This document shows, one piece after another, positions 1-8,638 of a stretch of 64,000 bases of DNA. The position numbers were made by a program, and so were the translations under genes. This DNA is from Mariniphaga sp041684965 (GTDB taxonomy: Bacteria; Bacteroidota; Bacteroidia; Bacteroidales; Prolixibacteraceae): contig JAWLGR010000009.1 of assembly GCA_041684965.1 (NCBI GenBank), forward strand, positions 62,001 through 126,000. The letters run 5' to 3'. Within the stretch, counting starts at the first letter, position 1; each line of letters opens with the position of its first letter. Below the pieces are notes generated by a model. It saw nothing but the letters and a program-made list of their open reading frames with translations, was not told where the DNA came from and did not search any database.

Positions 1-96
1 ATGTATTTCCATAACTTTTTTTTCAATGGTATCATTTGTGGCAGATACTGTGGGTGCTATAAGAACCAGCAAAAACAACCTTATTAATAGTAGCAT
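1..96 (-). CDS. Secreted protein, N-terminal fragment only
   Basis: Reading leftwards from an ATG at 96, 32 codons stay open to the window edge. They encode a typical signal peptide: a hydrophobic core (LLLIRLFLLVLIAPTVSA) followed by a polar stretch (TNDTIEKKV). The protein is therefore exported, but its function lies outside the window. It is divergent from the DUF3810 gene, and the 236 bp between the two starts should hold both promoters. Confidence 0.6.
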   Translation of the reverse strand, partial: MLLLIRLFLLVLIAPTVSATNDTIEKKVMEIH

Positions 97-332
97 GTTC
101 TGAAATTTTCAATTAATACAGAATGCAAGTATAGAAAAAACCTTGCTATTTATTATAGCAGCCCCCGGTTCCTTTTTGTTTCGAATTTTTTTAAAATCCA
201 GGAGCAAAGATGGTTCCGGCAGAGCATGTAAACGTAGTAATAAAACGTTCGTTTCATTTTTTCAGAAGGGCAGGCATAATAATTGTTTGAATTTGCCGGA
301 TTTGAATGCTTCTGGTATTTTTGACGAGGAAA

Positions 333-1406
333 ATGAAAATAATTAAATTACATATAAAAAAAAGGTTTATTATTCCTTTGCTGGCCTTGGTTGTTTTTGC
401 CGTCATCCAGTTGGTTATCCGGTTTCCACATATAGCAGAATATTATTATTCCCAAAGGATTTATCCGCTACTGGCATCAGCCGTTTCCTTTTTCAGTAAA
501 TGGGTGCCGGTGTCATTGGATGATTTATTTTATTTTTTACTGGTTGTAACCGGAATTCTGATTGTAATTTTTCTTCTGTTGCGCAAAATTTCACTGAAGG
601 CAGCTGGATTGATTGTGTTGAATGTTTTGGCAGCAGTATTTATATTGTTTTACGTATTGTGGGGATTTAATTATTTCAGGTTGGATATCAATTCCCGTCT
701 TGATTTAAAATCCCATCATGCAAATCCGGAGGAATTCATTAAGGTGTTCACTACTCTGGTACATTCAGCCAATAACTCTTATACCTCATACGAAGAATTT
801 GATGAAGAAATAGTTGCAAGCCTTATTGAAGATTCATACAAGAGGCTCTCCCCGGCTTTAAAGCTGGATTATCCTGCAGGCAGCAGGCGGCCAAAACACA
901 TCACACTGAGTGGCTTTTTTGCAAAGGCTGGCATTTCCGGGTATTTCGGACCTTTTTTTAATGAAGTACATATTAACCGGAAGTTGCTGCCGGTGGAATA
1001 TCCTTTTGTACTGGCACATGAAAAAGCGCACCAGTTTGGTATAACGGGAGAAGCAGAAGCAAATTTCTATGCATGGCTGGCATGTTCCCAAAGCAGTTCA
1101 AAACAATTGCAATATTCTGCAAACCTTGTGGCAGTGAGGTATTTCATGTACTATGGATTCAGACTGGAAGGTTACCGGGAAATTGTTTCGCAACTTGATG
1201 AACGGATAATTGAAGATATCAGAACAATTCATAAATACTGGCAGGGACTGCGTAATGAAAAAGTTGAAGCTGTAGCTTCCAAAGTCAATGATGCTTACCT
1301 GAAAACAAACCAGGTTGAAAAGGGAATAAAAGATTATACCGGTATCGTCAGGCATATTATGGATTATTCTCTTGATACGGCATTTCGTGAAAAAGCAGGC
1401 TTCTGA
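333..1406 (+). CDS. DUF3810 family membrane protein with HExxH motif
   Basis: The 357-residue protein has an N-terminal hydrophobic segment followed by two more membrane segments in the first 130 residues, then a soluble C-terminal domain. Residues 229-233 read HEKAH (HExxH), followed by QFG and, some residues later, EAEANFYAW. This is the pattern of a zinc peptidase active site and matches the Bacteroidota/Firmicutes family DUF3810. No substrate is known to me. An in-frame upstream start at 306 exists, but the ATG at 333 fits better because it sits directly before the basic residues that precede the first membrane helix. Zinc binding and proteolysis are inferred from the motif only. Confidence 0.8.
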   Translation: MKIIKLHIKKRFIIPLLALVVFAVIQLVIRFPHIAEYYYSQRIYPLLASAVSFFSKWVPVSLDDLFYFLLVVTGILIVIFLLLRKISLKAAGLIVLNVLAAVFILFYVLWGFNYFRLDINSRLDLKSHHANPEEFIKVFTTLVHSANNSYTSYEEFDEEIVASLIEDSYKRLSPALKLDYPAGSRRPKHITLSGFFAKAGISGYFGPFFNEVHINRKLLPVEYPFVLAHEKAHQFGITGEAEANFYAWLACSQSSSKQLQYSANLVAVRYFMYYGFRLEGYREIVSQLDERIIEDIRTIHKYWQGLRNEKVEAVASKVNDAYLKTNQVEKGIKDYTGIVRHIMDYSLDTAFREKAGF

Positions 1407-1677
1407 CACAACCTATTTTCTTCTTTTATGTTTTTGCCGGTTTAATTAATCCTGATTTTTTATCTGATGCAGTCATGAATCTAAGAATTTTCAGGCACTT
1501 ACCAATTTATTTAATTGGAATGGGTGCAAGAAATTTGAATAAAATTTGGTAAATTAGATAAAAAAATTTGCCGGATGTTGACCAATAAATAGGGTGCCGG
1601 AAATGTGCTCCGAACAGATTTTTTATTTCAAGATTGAATTTAGTCGGAATACATTATAAATTAAAAAAGATAATACC

Positions 1678-2628
1678 ATGAAAAGGAGAAAATTCATCAG
1701 GAGCAGTGCATTGGGAACACTTGCCTTGACTTTGCCTGCAATTCGCAGTTTCGGGAATACATTTTCACCCGGTTATGAAATTCCCCGCAGGAAGTTGGGG
1801 AAAACCGGTGAAAAATTATCAGTTATTGGGTTTGGTGGAATTATGTTGAACGATAATCCTCAGAATTTTGCCAATGAGCTGGTGTCCAAGGCTTACGAAT
1901 TAGGGGTTAATTATTACGATGTTGCACCGACTTATGGTAATGCTGAAGAGCGCCTCGGGCCTGCTTTAAAACCATACAGGGAAAACTGCTTTCTGGCTTG
2001 CAAAACAACGAAACGGGATGCAGAGGGTGCTAAAGCTGAGTTGGAGAATTCATTAAAATTGCTACAGACCGACCGGTTTGATCTTTACCAGTTGCATGCA
2101 CTTACTTCACTTGATGATGTAAAAAATGCTTTCGCGCCGGGCGGTGTAATGGAAACCATTGAAAAAGCAAAAAGAGACGGAAAAATAAAACATGTCGGGT
2201 TTTCTGCCCATTCGGTTGATGCTGCTTTACTTGCAATGGAAAATTACCCCTTCGATTCTGTATTGTTCCCTGTTAACTTTGCCAGCTGGAGTGCAGGGGA
2301 TTTTGGACCACAGGTATATTCTGAAGCTCAAAAAAGAGGGATGGGTGTACTCGCTTTAAAAGCTATGGCATTAACACGTTTGAAACCGGGAGAGCAGAAG
2401 TACGATAAAAATGTATGGTACCGGCCTGTTCTGGACGAAGAAATCATGAAAATGGCCTTAAAATTTACTTTATCAAAAAATATAACAGCTGCCATTCCTC
2501 CCGGAAAAGATACCTTGTTTTTAAAAGCCCTGGAGTTTATGGATGAATTCGAATCCATTACAGCCGAAGAAACACAGCAATTGGAAGCGCTGGCAATAAA
2601 AACAGAGCCAATTTTCAGGCATGCCTGA
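1678..2628 (+). CDS. Aldo/keto reductase with exported (Tat-like) N-terminus
   Basis: This is a 316-residue aldo/keto reductase. The catalytic tetrad is visible: Asp81 and Tyr86 (DVAPTYGNAEERLG), Lys109 (ACKTTKRD) and His140 (LYQLHALT). The first 26 residues begin MKRRKFIRSSALGTLALTLP, a twin-arginine-like signal, so the enzyme is probably sent folded with its NADP(H) to the periplasm or membrane. Exported reductases of this type are common in Bacteroidota and many act on sugars or steroids; the substrate here is unknown. It ends 10 bp before the convergent gene at 2639. The ATG chosen is the only one that keeps the whole signal sequence. Confidence 0.85.
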   Translation: MKRRKFIRSSALGTLALTLPAIRSFGNTFSPGYEIPRRKLGKTGEKLSVIGFGGIMLNDNPQNFANELVSKAYELGVNYYDVAPTYGNAEERLGPALKPYRENCFLACKTTKRDAEGAKAELENSLKLLQTDRFDLYQLHALTSLDDVKNAFAPGGVMETIEKAKRDGKIKHVGFSAHSVDAALLAMENYPFDSVLFPVNFASWSAGDFGPQVYSEAQKRGMGVLALKAMALTRLKPGEQKYDKNVWYRPVLDEEIMKMALKFTLSKNITAAIPPGKDTLFLKALEFMDEFESITAEETQQLEALAIKTEPIFRHA

Positions 2629-2638
2629 GATTAAAGAA

Positions 2639-3547
2639 TTACCTCAGTTCAAGAGAAGTTGTTCCAATATTGTGTCCATCTGCGAAAAGATCAAAGGTAT
2701 ATTTTCCCGGCATGAAGTCGGTTTCACCTGCATTATCCCAGAATATTGCCACTGGAAGATCGTGCCCTTCATAAACAACTTCCCGCATGGCAGAATACTG
2801 AATTTTTAAATCCTCGAACTGGAAAAGGTTATTTTCCGATTTGCTCATAAGTAGCTGATCGGGGCGCATAATGCGTACGTATATATTCTTTGTACCTCTT
2901 CTGGCAGTTATATTTTCTGCTAAAACGAAATAGACACGCAGTTGATTTGCCCGGTTGGCAAACCGGGTATCTTTACCCCTTGGATTCAATGCTTCAGCAA
3001 AAAGTTCACGCACCTGCAATACGGCAGCACGCTGAAGGTTTTGTTCGAGCTTTTGTTTTTCCTGGGTTAATTGTTGTTTTTCTGTCTCCACCTGTTTAAA
3101 CTGTTCTCTTACTTCCAGGTTTTCAGCCAACAATTGTTGGTTACGGCGGTTCAATGAATCAATTTGAACCACAAAATCGCGCATGATACCGCGTAAGGTT
3201 GTTACCTGTTTCTGGTAGGAATTGATTTGTTCGAGACTTATCTTCTTTGTCTGCTCAATCTCCAGCAACAGGTTTTTAACTTTTGCCTGGGCAACAAAAA
3301 GTTGATCGTTTATGGTATCGGTTTCTAATGCCAGCGAATCGTACCTAAAAACCATATCATTTAATTGAATCTGTATGGAGTCCTTTTCCAGTTTTAATTC
3401 CGAAACGATAACCTGATGTTCCCTGGCTTTCATAAAATATAATACTGCCAGGGTAACAAGTATCACAGAAAGAACACCTACGATGATGTTATTTCTCCTT
3501 TCTTTTGCTTTTAAACGTTGAATATCCGGTTGATCCATTGTTTTCAT
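2639..3547 (-). CDS. Coiled-coil protein with one membrane anchor
   Basis: The predicted protein is about 302 residues. After a short basic cytoplasmic tail it has one membrane helix (IIVGVLSVILVTLAVLYF), a long Gln/Glu/Lys-rich coiled coil over roughly residues 50-180, and a globular C-terminal domain of about 110 residues that looks beta-rich (RVYFVLAENITARRG, PGKYTFDLFADG). It resembles Bacteroidota proteins annotated only as hypothetical; I do not recognise a function. A -7 element (TAATTTTG, 3566-3573) with a TTTG at 3592-3595 lies so close upstream that an apparent start at 3568 would precede transcription. I therefore place the start at 3547, or possibly 3538. Confidence 0.7.
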   Translation of the reverse strand: MKTMDQPDIQRLKAKERRNNIIVGVLSVILVTLAVLYFMKAREHQVIVSELKLEKDSIQIQLNDMVFRYDSLALETDTINDQLFVAQAKVKNLLLEIEQTKKISLEQINSYQKQVTTLRGIMRDFVVQIDSLNRRNQQLLAENLEVREQFKQVETEKQQLTQEKQKLEQNLQRAAVLQVRELFAEALNPRGKDTRFANRANQLRVYFVLAENITARRGTKNIYVRIMRPDQLLMSKSENNLFQFEDLKIQYSAMREVVYEGHDLPVAIFWDNAGETDFMPGKYTFDLFADGHNIGTTSLELR

Positions 3548-3565
3548 TTTACAATATGAACGTTG

Positions 3566-3595
3566 CAAAATTAATAATCTTTTGTCTGTGGCAAA
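3566..3595 (-). promoter_or_regulatory. Bacteroidota-type promoter for the coiled-coil gene
   Basis: On the minus strand the region reads TTTG, an 18-bp spacer, then TAATTTTG. This matches the Bacteroidetes primary sigma consensus (-33 TTTG, -7 TAnnTTTG). It places transcription start just before 3547. Confidence 0.55.
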
Positions 3596-3644
3596 TTAAT
3601 TTAGAGAATGAGAAATAATTTTGCGCATTTAAAAGTTATTTGGC

Positions 3645-6005
3645 TTACAGCAAAGATCCTATCCGCACCCCTATATAAATTGTACGCGGTGTTAAAGGGC
3701 CATATATGTATGATGGATCGCGGTCTATCCCAGTATCGAAATCGGATTGAAAAGCATTAAATATATTTTTAATCCCTGCATTCCATTCCAGTTTCAGGAA
3801 GTCAGTTACCCTGATGGTATAAGCAGCCTTAAATCCAGCGTCAAAAAAAGATTGGGATGTTCGGAGTTCACCTTCTTCAGGGTTTGCCAGGGAGGGCCCG
3901 AAATAAGGAACCAGCATCGGACCTGAATAGTTTCCTGTGGCCGAAAAACTGAGCTTCATCGATGGTGAATAATTCAGGCTGAAATAACCATAGTTATCGG
4001 GGGATCTGAAAAACCGTCTTTCTTCGAATTCCTGTGGTTCTTCATACATGCTTTTTTGGAAGGTATAACCCGATTGCAATTGCCACCTGTTGGACGGAGA
4101 AGCATTGAATTCGATGTTTATTCCCTGTACTTTTGCCCTGTCTTCTGCGTTTGTACGTGTGTAAATGACTACACCGTTTTCATCGGGTGTACCGTATTCA
4201 TTGGCAAAAGGATTCATTAGTTGTGTATAAAAACCTTCTGCCAACACCTGGTATTGCCATTTCCCCTCTGAATATGTATAATTAACGGATGCGGTAAAAC
4301 TGTTTGATGTTTCCTGAATTAAACCAGGATCATTTTGGTGCAGTACTTTTCTTGAGCCCGAAGTTTCAATGTGCAAGTCTTCGTCGAATATCTGAGGTGC
4401 CCTAAATCCTTTTGCATATCCTGCCCTAAACTGCCAGTGATGGTTTGGGTTGTAAAGCATGCTTACTCGCGGACTCAGGACGTCTCCTGTTATATCATTT
4501 GTTCCATCGGTATGATCGGCCACCACATAATGGTCGAATCGCAGGCCCGTAGTCAGTACCCATTTATTTCCATTCCATTCTGACTGGATAAAACCAGCCT
4601 GAGATGACAAATGCTGATTGGCGATTTGTGTATTTCCGTAATGTGTGTCTTCTTCCGGGTCATAATAACCCAGCTTATTGTCCTGTAATGTACTGCGGTA
4701 TAATTCCAATCCGGTCATAAGTGAGGCAGGTGCAATAATGAAATGGTTGAGCTGTTTTAAATACTGGATTCCGGATGATAGGGTAAGGTCTTCTGTATTA
4801 CCATAAGCTGAAGGGTCCTGATTGGCGCCGTAATAGGAATCGCGGTCAACCTGCTGGCCGGAAAAGAAGGCTGTAAATTTATCACTGTCACGCATAAGCA
4901 TATCAAATGTAGCTGCCCCTGAATGGATGGAATGGTCTACACTTTCCGCAATATCAGCTTCATGTAAAGGCAACTCGAACTTGTTGCCCCCCCTCCGGAA
5001 TTCATTAATATTAAAATAGTCGAATGTAAGTTTTCCCCGGTTGGTTATACGCTGATAGAAGCGTGCACCGAATGTATTATTATTAATGGTTGCAAGTTCT
5101 GAAAATCCATCGGCATTGGCGTCGAATGGGGTTCGGTTACGGTAAAATCCGAAAAGGGTAAGACCTGTTTTATAATCATTTGAAACAATTGACCCGTTCA
5201 TATTCAGACTATAATCGGAAGCAGAATTACTATTATCAGGGCCGATTGAGCCAAGGCTGCTTTCAATGGAAAAACTGTTTGAAACAGGATCTTTGGTTAT
5301 CAGATTTACTGTCCCTGCAATGGCATTGCTGCCATACATGGATGATCCTCCGCCACGTATTATCTCCACACGTTCAATCATATTGGCCGGAATAAGTTCA
5401 AGTCCGTAAACTCCTGCCAACCCACTGAATACTGGCCGTGAATTGATAAGTACCAATGTATACGGACCTTCAAGCCCATTCATTCTTAATTGGGAAAATC
5501 CACAGTTTTGACAATTGTTTTCCATGCGAAGCCCCGGCGAAAAATTTAACCCTTCGCTAAGAGTTACGCTTTGTGTTCGCTGGAAAAGCTTTGCACCAAT
5601 GCTGTTCACAATAGTCGGGGCATTCTGTCTGCTCTTGGCATTCCGATCGGCTGAAACTACCACCTGTTCAATTCCAATATTGTCGGGAAACAGTTCGGCC
5701 TGGAACTTGAAGTTGGCATTGTTTACCACTTTAATTTCCTGTGTAAAAGATTTATACCCTATTGCTGAAATAATTACTGTTTGAGGCCCCGGAGGAATAT
5801 TAGAAATTTTAAAATTGCCGGAAGCATCAGCAGCAGTACCAATTGTTGTGCCTTTTATCATTACAGTCGCAAAGGGAATAAAATAATCGCCCGATTTGAC
5901 AGTCCCTAATAATACTGCATTTGATTTTGCAGGAAGCTCAGGTTCATCAGCATTAACATAATTGGCTCCCAAGAGCAGTAAAATAAATATTAAAATGAAT
6001 TTCAT
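3645..6005 (-). CDS. TonB-dependent outer membrane receptor
   Basis: The 786-residue protein has a signal peptide (1-19), a carboxypeptidase-regulatory-like beta-sandwich (about 30-105, with GTTIGTAADASGNF and SNIPPG), a plug domain (about 125-240, with INSRPVFSGLAG and IERVEIIRGGGSSMYGSNAIAG) and a 22-strand-type barrel ending in a hydrophobic C-terminus. The plug carries a close cysteine pair, Cys165-x-x-Cys168, probably a disulfide. It imports a ligand using TonB energy. The ligand is not shown by the sequence, but the preceding His-rich small protein points to a metal or metal chelate. The absence of a SusD partner argues against polysaccharide uptake. Confidence 0.9.
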   Translation of the reverse strand: MKFILIFILLLLGANYVNADEPELPAKSNAVLLGTVKSGDYFIPFATVMIKGTTIGTAADASGNFKISNIPPGPQTVIISAIGYKSFTQEIKVVNNANFKFQAELFPDNIGIEQVVVSADRNAKSRQNAPTIVNSIGAKLFQRTQSVTLSEGLNFSPGLRMENNCQNCGFSQLRMNGLEGPYTLVLINSRPVFSGLAGVYGLELIPANMIERVEIIRGGGSSMYGSNAIAGTVNLITKDPVSNSFSIESSLGSIGPDNSNSASDYSLNMNGSIVSNDYKTGLTLFGFYRNRTPFDANADGFSELATINNNTFGARFYQRITNRGKLTFDYFNINEFRRGGNKFELPLHEADIAESVDHSIHSGAATFDMLMRDSDKFTAFFSGQQVDRDSYYGANQDPSAYGNTEDLTLSSGIQYLKQLNHFIIAPASLMTGLELYRSTLQDNKLGYYDPEEDTHYGNTQIANQHLSSQAGFIQSEWNGNKWVLTTGLRFDHYVVADHTDGTNDITGDVLSPRVSMLYNPNHHWQFRAGYAKGFRAPQIFDEDLHIETSGSRKVLHQNDPGLIQETSNSFTASVNYTYSEGKWQYQVLAEGFYTQLMNPFANEYGTPDENGVVIYTRTNAEDRAKVQGINIEFNASPSNRWQLQSGYTFQKSMYEEPQEFEERRFFRSPDNYGYFSLNYSPSMKLSFSATGNYSGPMLVPYFGPSLANPEEGELRTSQSFFDAGFKAAYTIRVTDFLKLEWNAGIKNIFNAFQSDFDTGIDRDPSYIYGPLTPRTIYIGVRIGSLL

Positions 6006-6167
6006 CGATCTCCTTAAATAATTTTGTGTAAGTACACTCTGTTTGTATTTTTGGTTCCACTTTAGCCGTCGCTAAAATAGAATTCACAGATGACATGTAA
6101 AATCCCTGAAAATTGTGATTTTTAATTTTCCGTTTTCAGTGAACAACCCGGAAAGGCATTGTGCATG

Positions 6168-6530
6168 TCAAGAGAATAAAAAAGGAGGATCGCGTGAATC
6201 AGGCCTGTGAAGGCAAAGGTGACAATAGCAATTTTCTTCGGCAGGTTTTAATGCCGGAGGTATAGAATACGAATTTAATATTAATTGCAACTCATTGGTA
6301 TGTGAGAAATAATCAAAGTTTGCAATTTGGTAGAAACAAATTTCTGTTTTTGAATGCTGATGATCGTCAATCGGATTTTCACTATTTTTATCCAGCGGAT
6401 GTGAATGTACTACCTTCCCATTAGGATAAAAGTGAGCATGTTTATTCTGTATCAACTGGTGCGCAATGAATAAATACACCAATAGACATAAGATATATAG
6501 AAACTTTATATATTTCCTAAAAAATACCAC
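6168..6530 (-). CDS. Small His/Cys-rich membrane-anchored protein, possible metal binder
   Basis: The 120-residue protein starts with a basic residue cluster and one hydrophobic helix (about 8-25), either a signal anchor or signal peptide. The remainder is rich in histidine (NKHAH, VVHSH, DDHQHS) and ends with a Cys/His cluster, NCYCHLCLH. It is transcribed with the TonB receptor, 162 bp upstream of it. These features suggest a periplasmic metal-binding or sensing partner of the receptor. That role is inference; I do not recognise a named family. Confidence 0.65.
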   Translation of the reverse strand: MVFFRKYIKFLYILCLLVYLFIAHQLIQNKHAHFYPNGKVVHSHPLDKNSENPIDDHQHSKTEICFYQIANFDYFSHTNELQLILNSYSIPPALKPAEENCYCHLCLHRPDSRDPPFLFS

Positions 6531-6673
6531 CTGAGTTTATTACAAAACAAAAGTAACATTTTTACATGAATTTTATTTTATTATTGTAAGATTCAATTTC
6601 GGTATATTCTTTAATTTTCAATTTCATTTGTTAAAACTAAACGGGATATTTTACATATGATTTAATTAGAATA

Positions 6674-6713
6674 GGAACTCCCTTTTCATTGAAGTGAAAT
6701 TAGAGGGAGTTCC
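6674..6713. other. Stem-loop downstream of the GH57-like gene
   Basis: GGAACTCCCT (6674-6683) pairs perfectly with AGGGAGTTCC (6704-6713), and the 20-nt loop can form a shorter inner stem. It lies 40 bp beyond the stop codon of the GH57-like gene. There is no clean U-tract in the direction of that gene, so it may be a 3' stabilising hairpin rather than a classical terminator. Confidence 0.5.
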
Positions 6714-6752
6714 GTAAAAAAAATGATCAGTGAATGGGAAAATAAATTGTTG

Positions 6753-7958
6753 TTAATTAACTGCCGGAATAATTGAAAAATGTGTTTTTTCTTTGTTTTG
6801 TTGTTTGTTCTTATTTACATTCCAAAAGTTGCTTGCTGCATTCATGTAACTTGTAAATGCTTCATGTGGGCTTCTATAAGGAGTGAAATTCTGTTTCGCA
6901 AACTCTTCCATAAAAAAAGAATCGCTCATATAAAAGTAATTATTGATATCCTGAAGATACTCCCATGCTTCGGGCAGAAAGTAATATTCACCTGTACGTA
7001 TTGTTTTATATATTTTACTGAATTGCCTGAAAGCTTCTTTTTGCATGTTGTTCTTCATCCAGTCATCCCGAAGACTAAATTGCATAAGCATATCTTTAGA
7101 ATGATTATTTTCAATTGAGAAATATTTAGCAATATCCTCTAAATCAGTAAGTGAATAAAAGGAAATCCCGGCTTTATCTATCAATTGGCTAACAGCTGCT
7201 TCCCAATTTTTGAAAGAAGAAATATTTTCTGCCAGGGGATTAAAAAACAGGATTAGTGGGTTGATTAGTGAAACATGCTTCCTGATGTATCTTTTAACTG
7301 GCGCAATTATCCTTGATATATTACCAGGAAAATCATCAGATACAACTTGCTGAAAATTATTGCTTAAGGTATTATTCACCAGAAATTGTTCTCTATTGCC
7401 GATTAAAAGGTTCTCATTATATTGATGTTTCTGATCATTGGCCAGGTGATTTGAATTGGTTAATACAGTCTGGCAGAAAGGAAAGGGAGTAAATTTTGTA
7501 AACGAGACAGGATTTAATGCAGAGTTAGCATTAAAAACAGTTGGTACTTGACCAAAAAAAGTTTGTATGGTTTTTTGATGTAAATCGGTCTGACGTATAA
7601 GTTCCTTTTCAACGAAATAAGATAATATTGAATTGGACCATGGCTCTGCCAGAAATTCAAAGACTCCATCTTTAGATAAAAACTTAATTTCGTCAAGAAT
7701 ATAAAGTGCATGTTTTTCGAGCAGGTTAATTGAATTCCCTGAAATAGACATGGCCATATTAAAATGATTTCCAAATTGCTCCCTTAAATTGCGTACTGAA
7801 CCCAAAAAAGGAAGAATTTTATTTGATGCCAGGTGGGTTACAAGTTTTTTTGTCTGCTTAAAGTCGTTAAATTCCCCAATTAACTTTATTTCTGAAAAAG
7901 GGTGTTTATGATAGACAAAAGGGATATGGATATTTATGCAAAGGAATATAGACTTCAT
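6753..7958 (-). CDS. GH57-like protein lacking both catalytic residues
   Basis: The 401-residue protein aligns by eye along its length with Bacteroidota GH57 amylase-type proteins. Shared landmarks include INIHIPF near the N-terminus, FNMAMSISGNSINLLEKHA, FEFLAEPWSNS, FFGQVPTVF and, at the C-terminus, FYMSDSF followed by PYRSPHEAFTSYMNAASNF. The motif that normally contains the nucleophile (RNTELIY) reads NANSALN, with Ser146 in place of Glu. The acid/base motif (LFMDYETFGEH) reads LFFNPLAENIS, with Asn240 in place of Asp. The fold is therefore probably kept while hydrolysis is lost. A carbohydrate-binding or scaffold role is possible. The gene is AT-rich and lies 186 bp downstream of a small peptide gene on the same strand. 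Confidence 0.7.
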   Translation of the reverse strand: MKSIFLCINIHIPFVYHKHPFSEIKLIGEFNDFKQTKKLVTHLASNKILPFLGSVRNLREQFGNHFNMAMSISGNSINLLEKHALYILDEIKFLSKDGVFEFLAEPWSNSILSYFVEKELIRQTDLHQKTIQTFFGQVPTVFNANSALNPVSFTKFTPFPFCQTVLTNSNHLANDQKHQYNENLLIGNREQFLVNNTLSNNFQQVVSDDFPGNISRIIAPVKRYIRKHVSLINPLILFFNPLAENISSFKNWEAAVSQLIDKAGISFYSLTDLEDIAKYFSIENNHSKDMLMQFSLRDDWMKNNMQKEAFRQFSKIYKTIRTGEYYFLPEAWEYLQDINNYFYMSDSFFMEEFAKQNFTPYRSPHEAFTSYMNAASNFWNVNKNKQQNKEKTHFSIIPAVN

Positions 7959-8144
7959 AATTTTAATCGAATTGTGTGTATTTTAAAAAATTACCATCAT
8001 AGTATTCGGTGATATGGTGGTAACCCTTAATCCCCAGACATAGAAGCCCTCCTTACATTTTATTAAAAAATGATTGCAAATGGCAGATAATTAACTGCCT
8101 TTATATTAATTATGATGTACCGGAACGTTAAGCTAAAGTCAACT

Positions 8145-8321
8145 TTACGGTAATTGCCAGGGTACAATAAATTGAAATATGCTCATATCCTTTTTCGGAT
8201 AATAGGAAGTATTATTTTCATTTCCCCCTCCGGTAATTGTAACAGAATTTTCCGGATCCTGCCTGAAAGTTTCATAAAATTTCCGGCCTTTTTTTGAGTA
8301 ATAATTCATGCTGTATTTCAT
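8145..8321 (-). CDS. 58-residue peptide with a glycine-rich centre
   Basis: From the ATG at 8321 the product has a basic, Tyr-rich N-terminal half (MKYSMNYYSKKGRKFYETFR), a Gly-Gly-Gly at 31-33, and a hydrophobic C-terminal end (SIFQFIVPWQLP). A TATCTTTG -7 element lies about 85 bp upstream, supporting transcription. The longer reading from a TTG at 8357 is less likely. The GG before a 25-residue tail resembles secreted or modified peptide precursors, but no maturase or exporter is adjacent. It is probably co-transcribed with the GH57-like gene. Confidence 0.5.
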   Translation of the reverse strand: MKYSMNYYSKKGRKFYETFRQDPENSVTITGGGNENNTSYYPKKDMSIFQFIVPWQLP

Positions 8322-8406
8322 TTTTACTTCTGTATTAAAATGGTTTTTTATTAACAATTTTTAAACATTTTTTGTTTTGTGTTAGTTAAATATCAGTTTG
8401 CAACTA

Positions 8407-8414
8407 CAAAGATA
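8407..8414 (-). promoter_or_regulatory. -7 element for the peptide/GH57-like operon
   Basis: The minus strand reads TATCTTTG, a perfect TAnnTTTG match, inside a 317-bp AT-rich region between the peptide start (8321) and the divergent P-loop gene (8639). No clear -33 element was found, and I see nothing else in this intergenic region. Confidence 0.45.
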
Positions 8415-8638
8415 TTAACAAAGGAAGGTTAGTAACATGAATAATGATTCATTTTTTTGTTCATTTTATTCATTTCTTTCCGGTTTTAAATCAATTTTAA
8501 TCCTTAACTTTATTAAATAGTATTTTATTTTTCCTTTCTGCTCATGCTATTTTGAACATTTGTTTTTAGTTATCTTACCAGCTAAAAACCAACATGTTAA
8601 TCTTGCCTGTGTATTTTTGTAATAAGTAAAAATTTAAA

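Noticed and set aside
143..346. 67-codon ORF on the plus strand
   Set aside because: Overlaps the start of the DUF3810 gene in another frame, with no family resemblance or ribosome-binding site.
6674..6713. Classical Rho-independent terminator
   Set aside because: The stem is strong but lacks a U-tract in the direction of the GH57-like gene; the A/T run is on the other side.
8145..8321. RiPP precursor
   Set aside because: The GGG and tail resemble a leader/core border, but no radical SAM, ATP-grasp, LanM-type or C39 exporter gene is near. Reported only as a small peptide.
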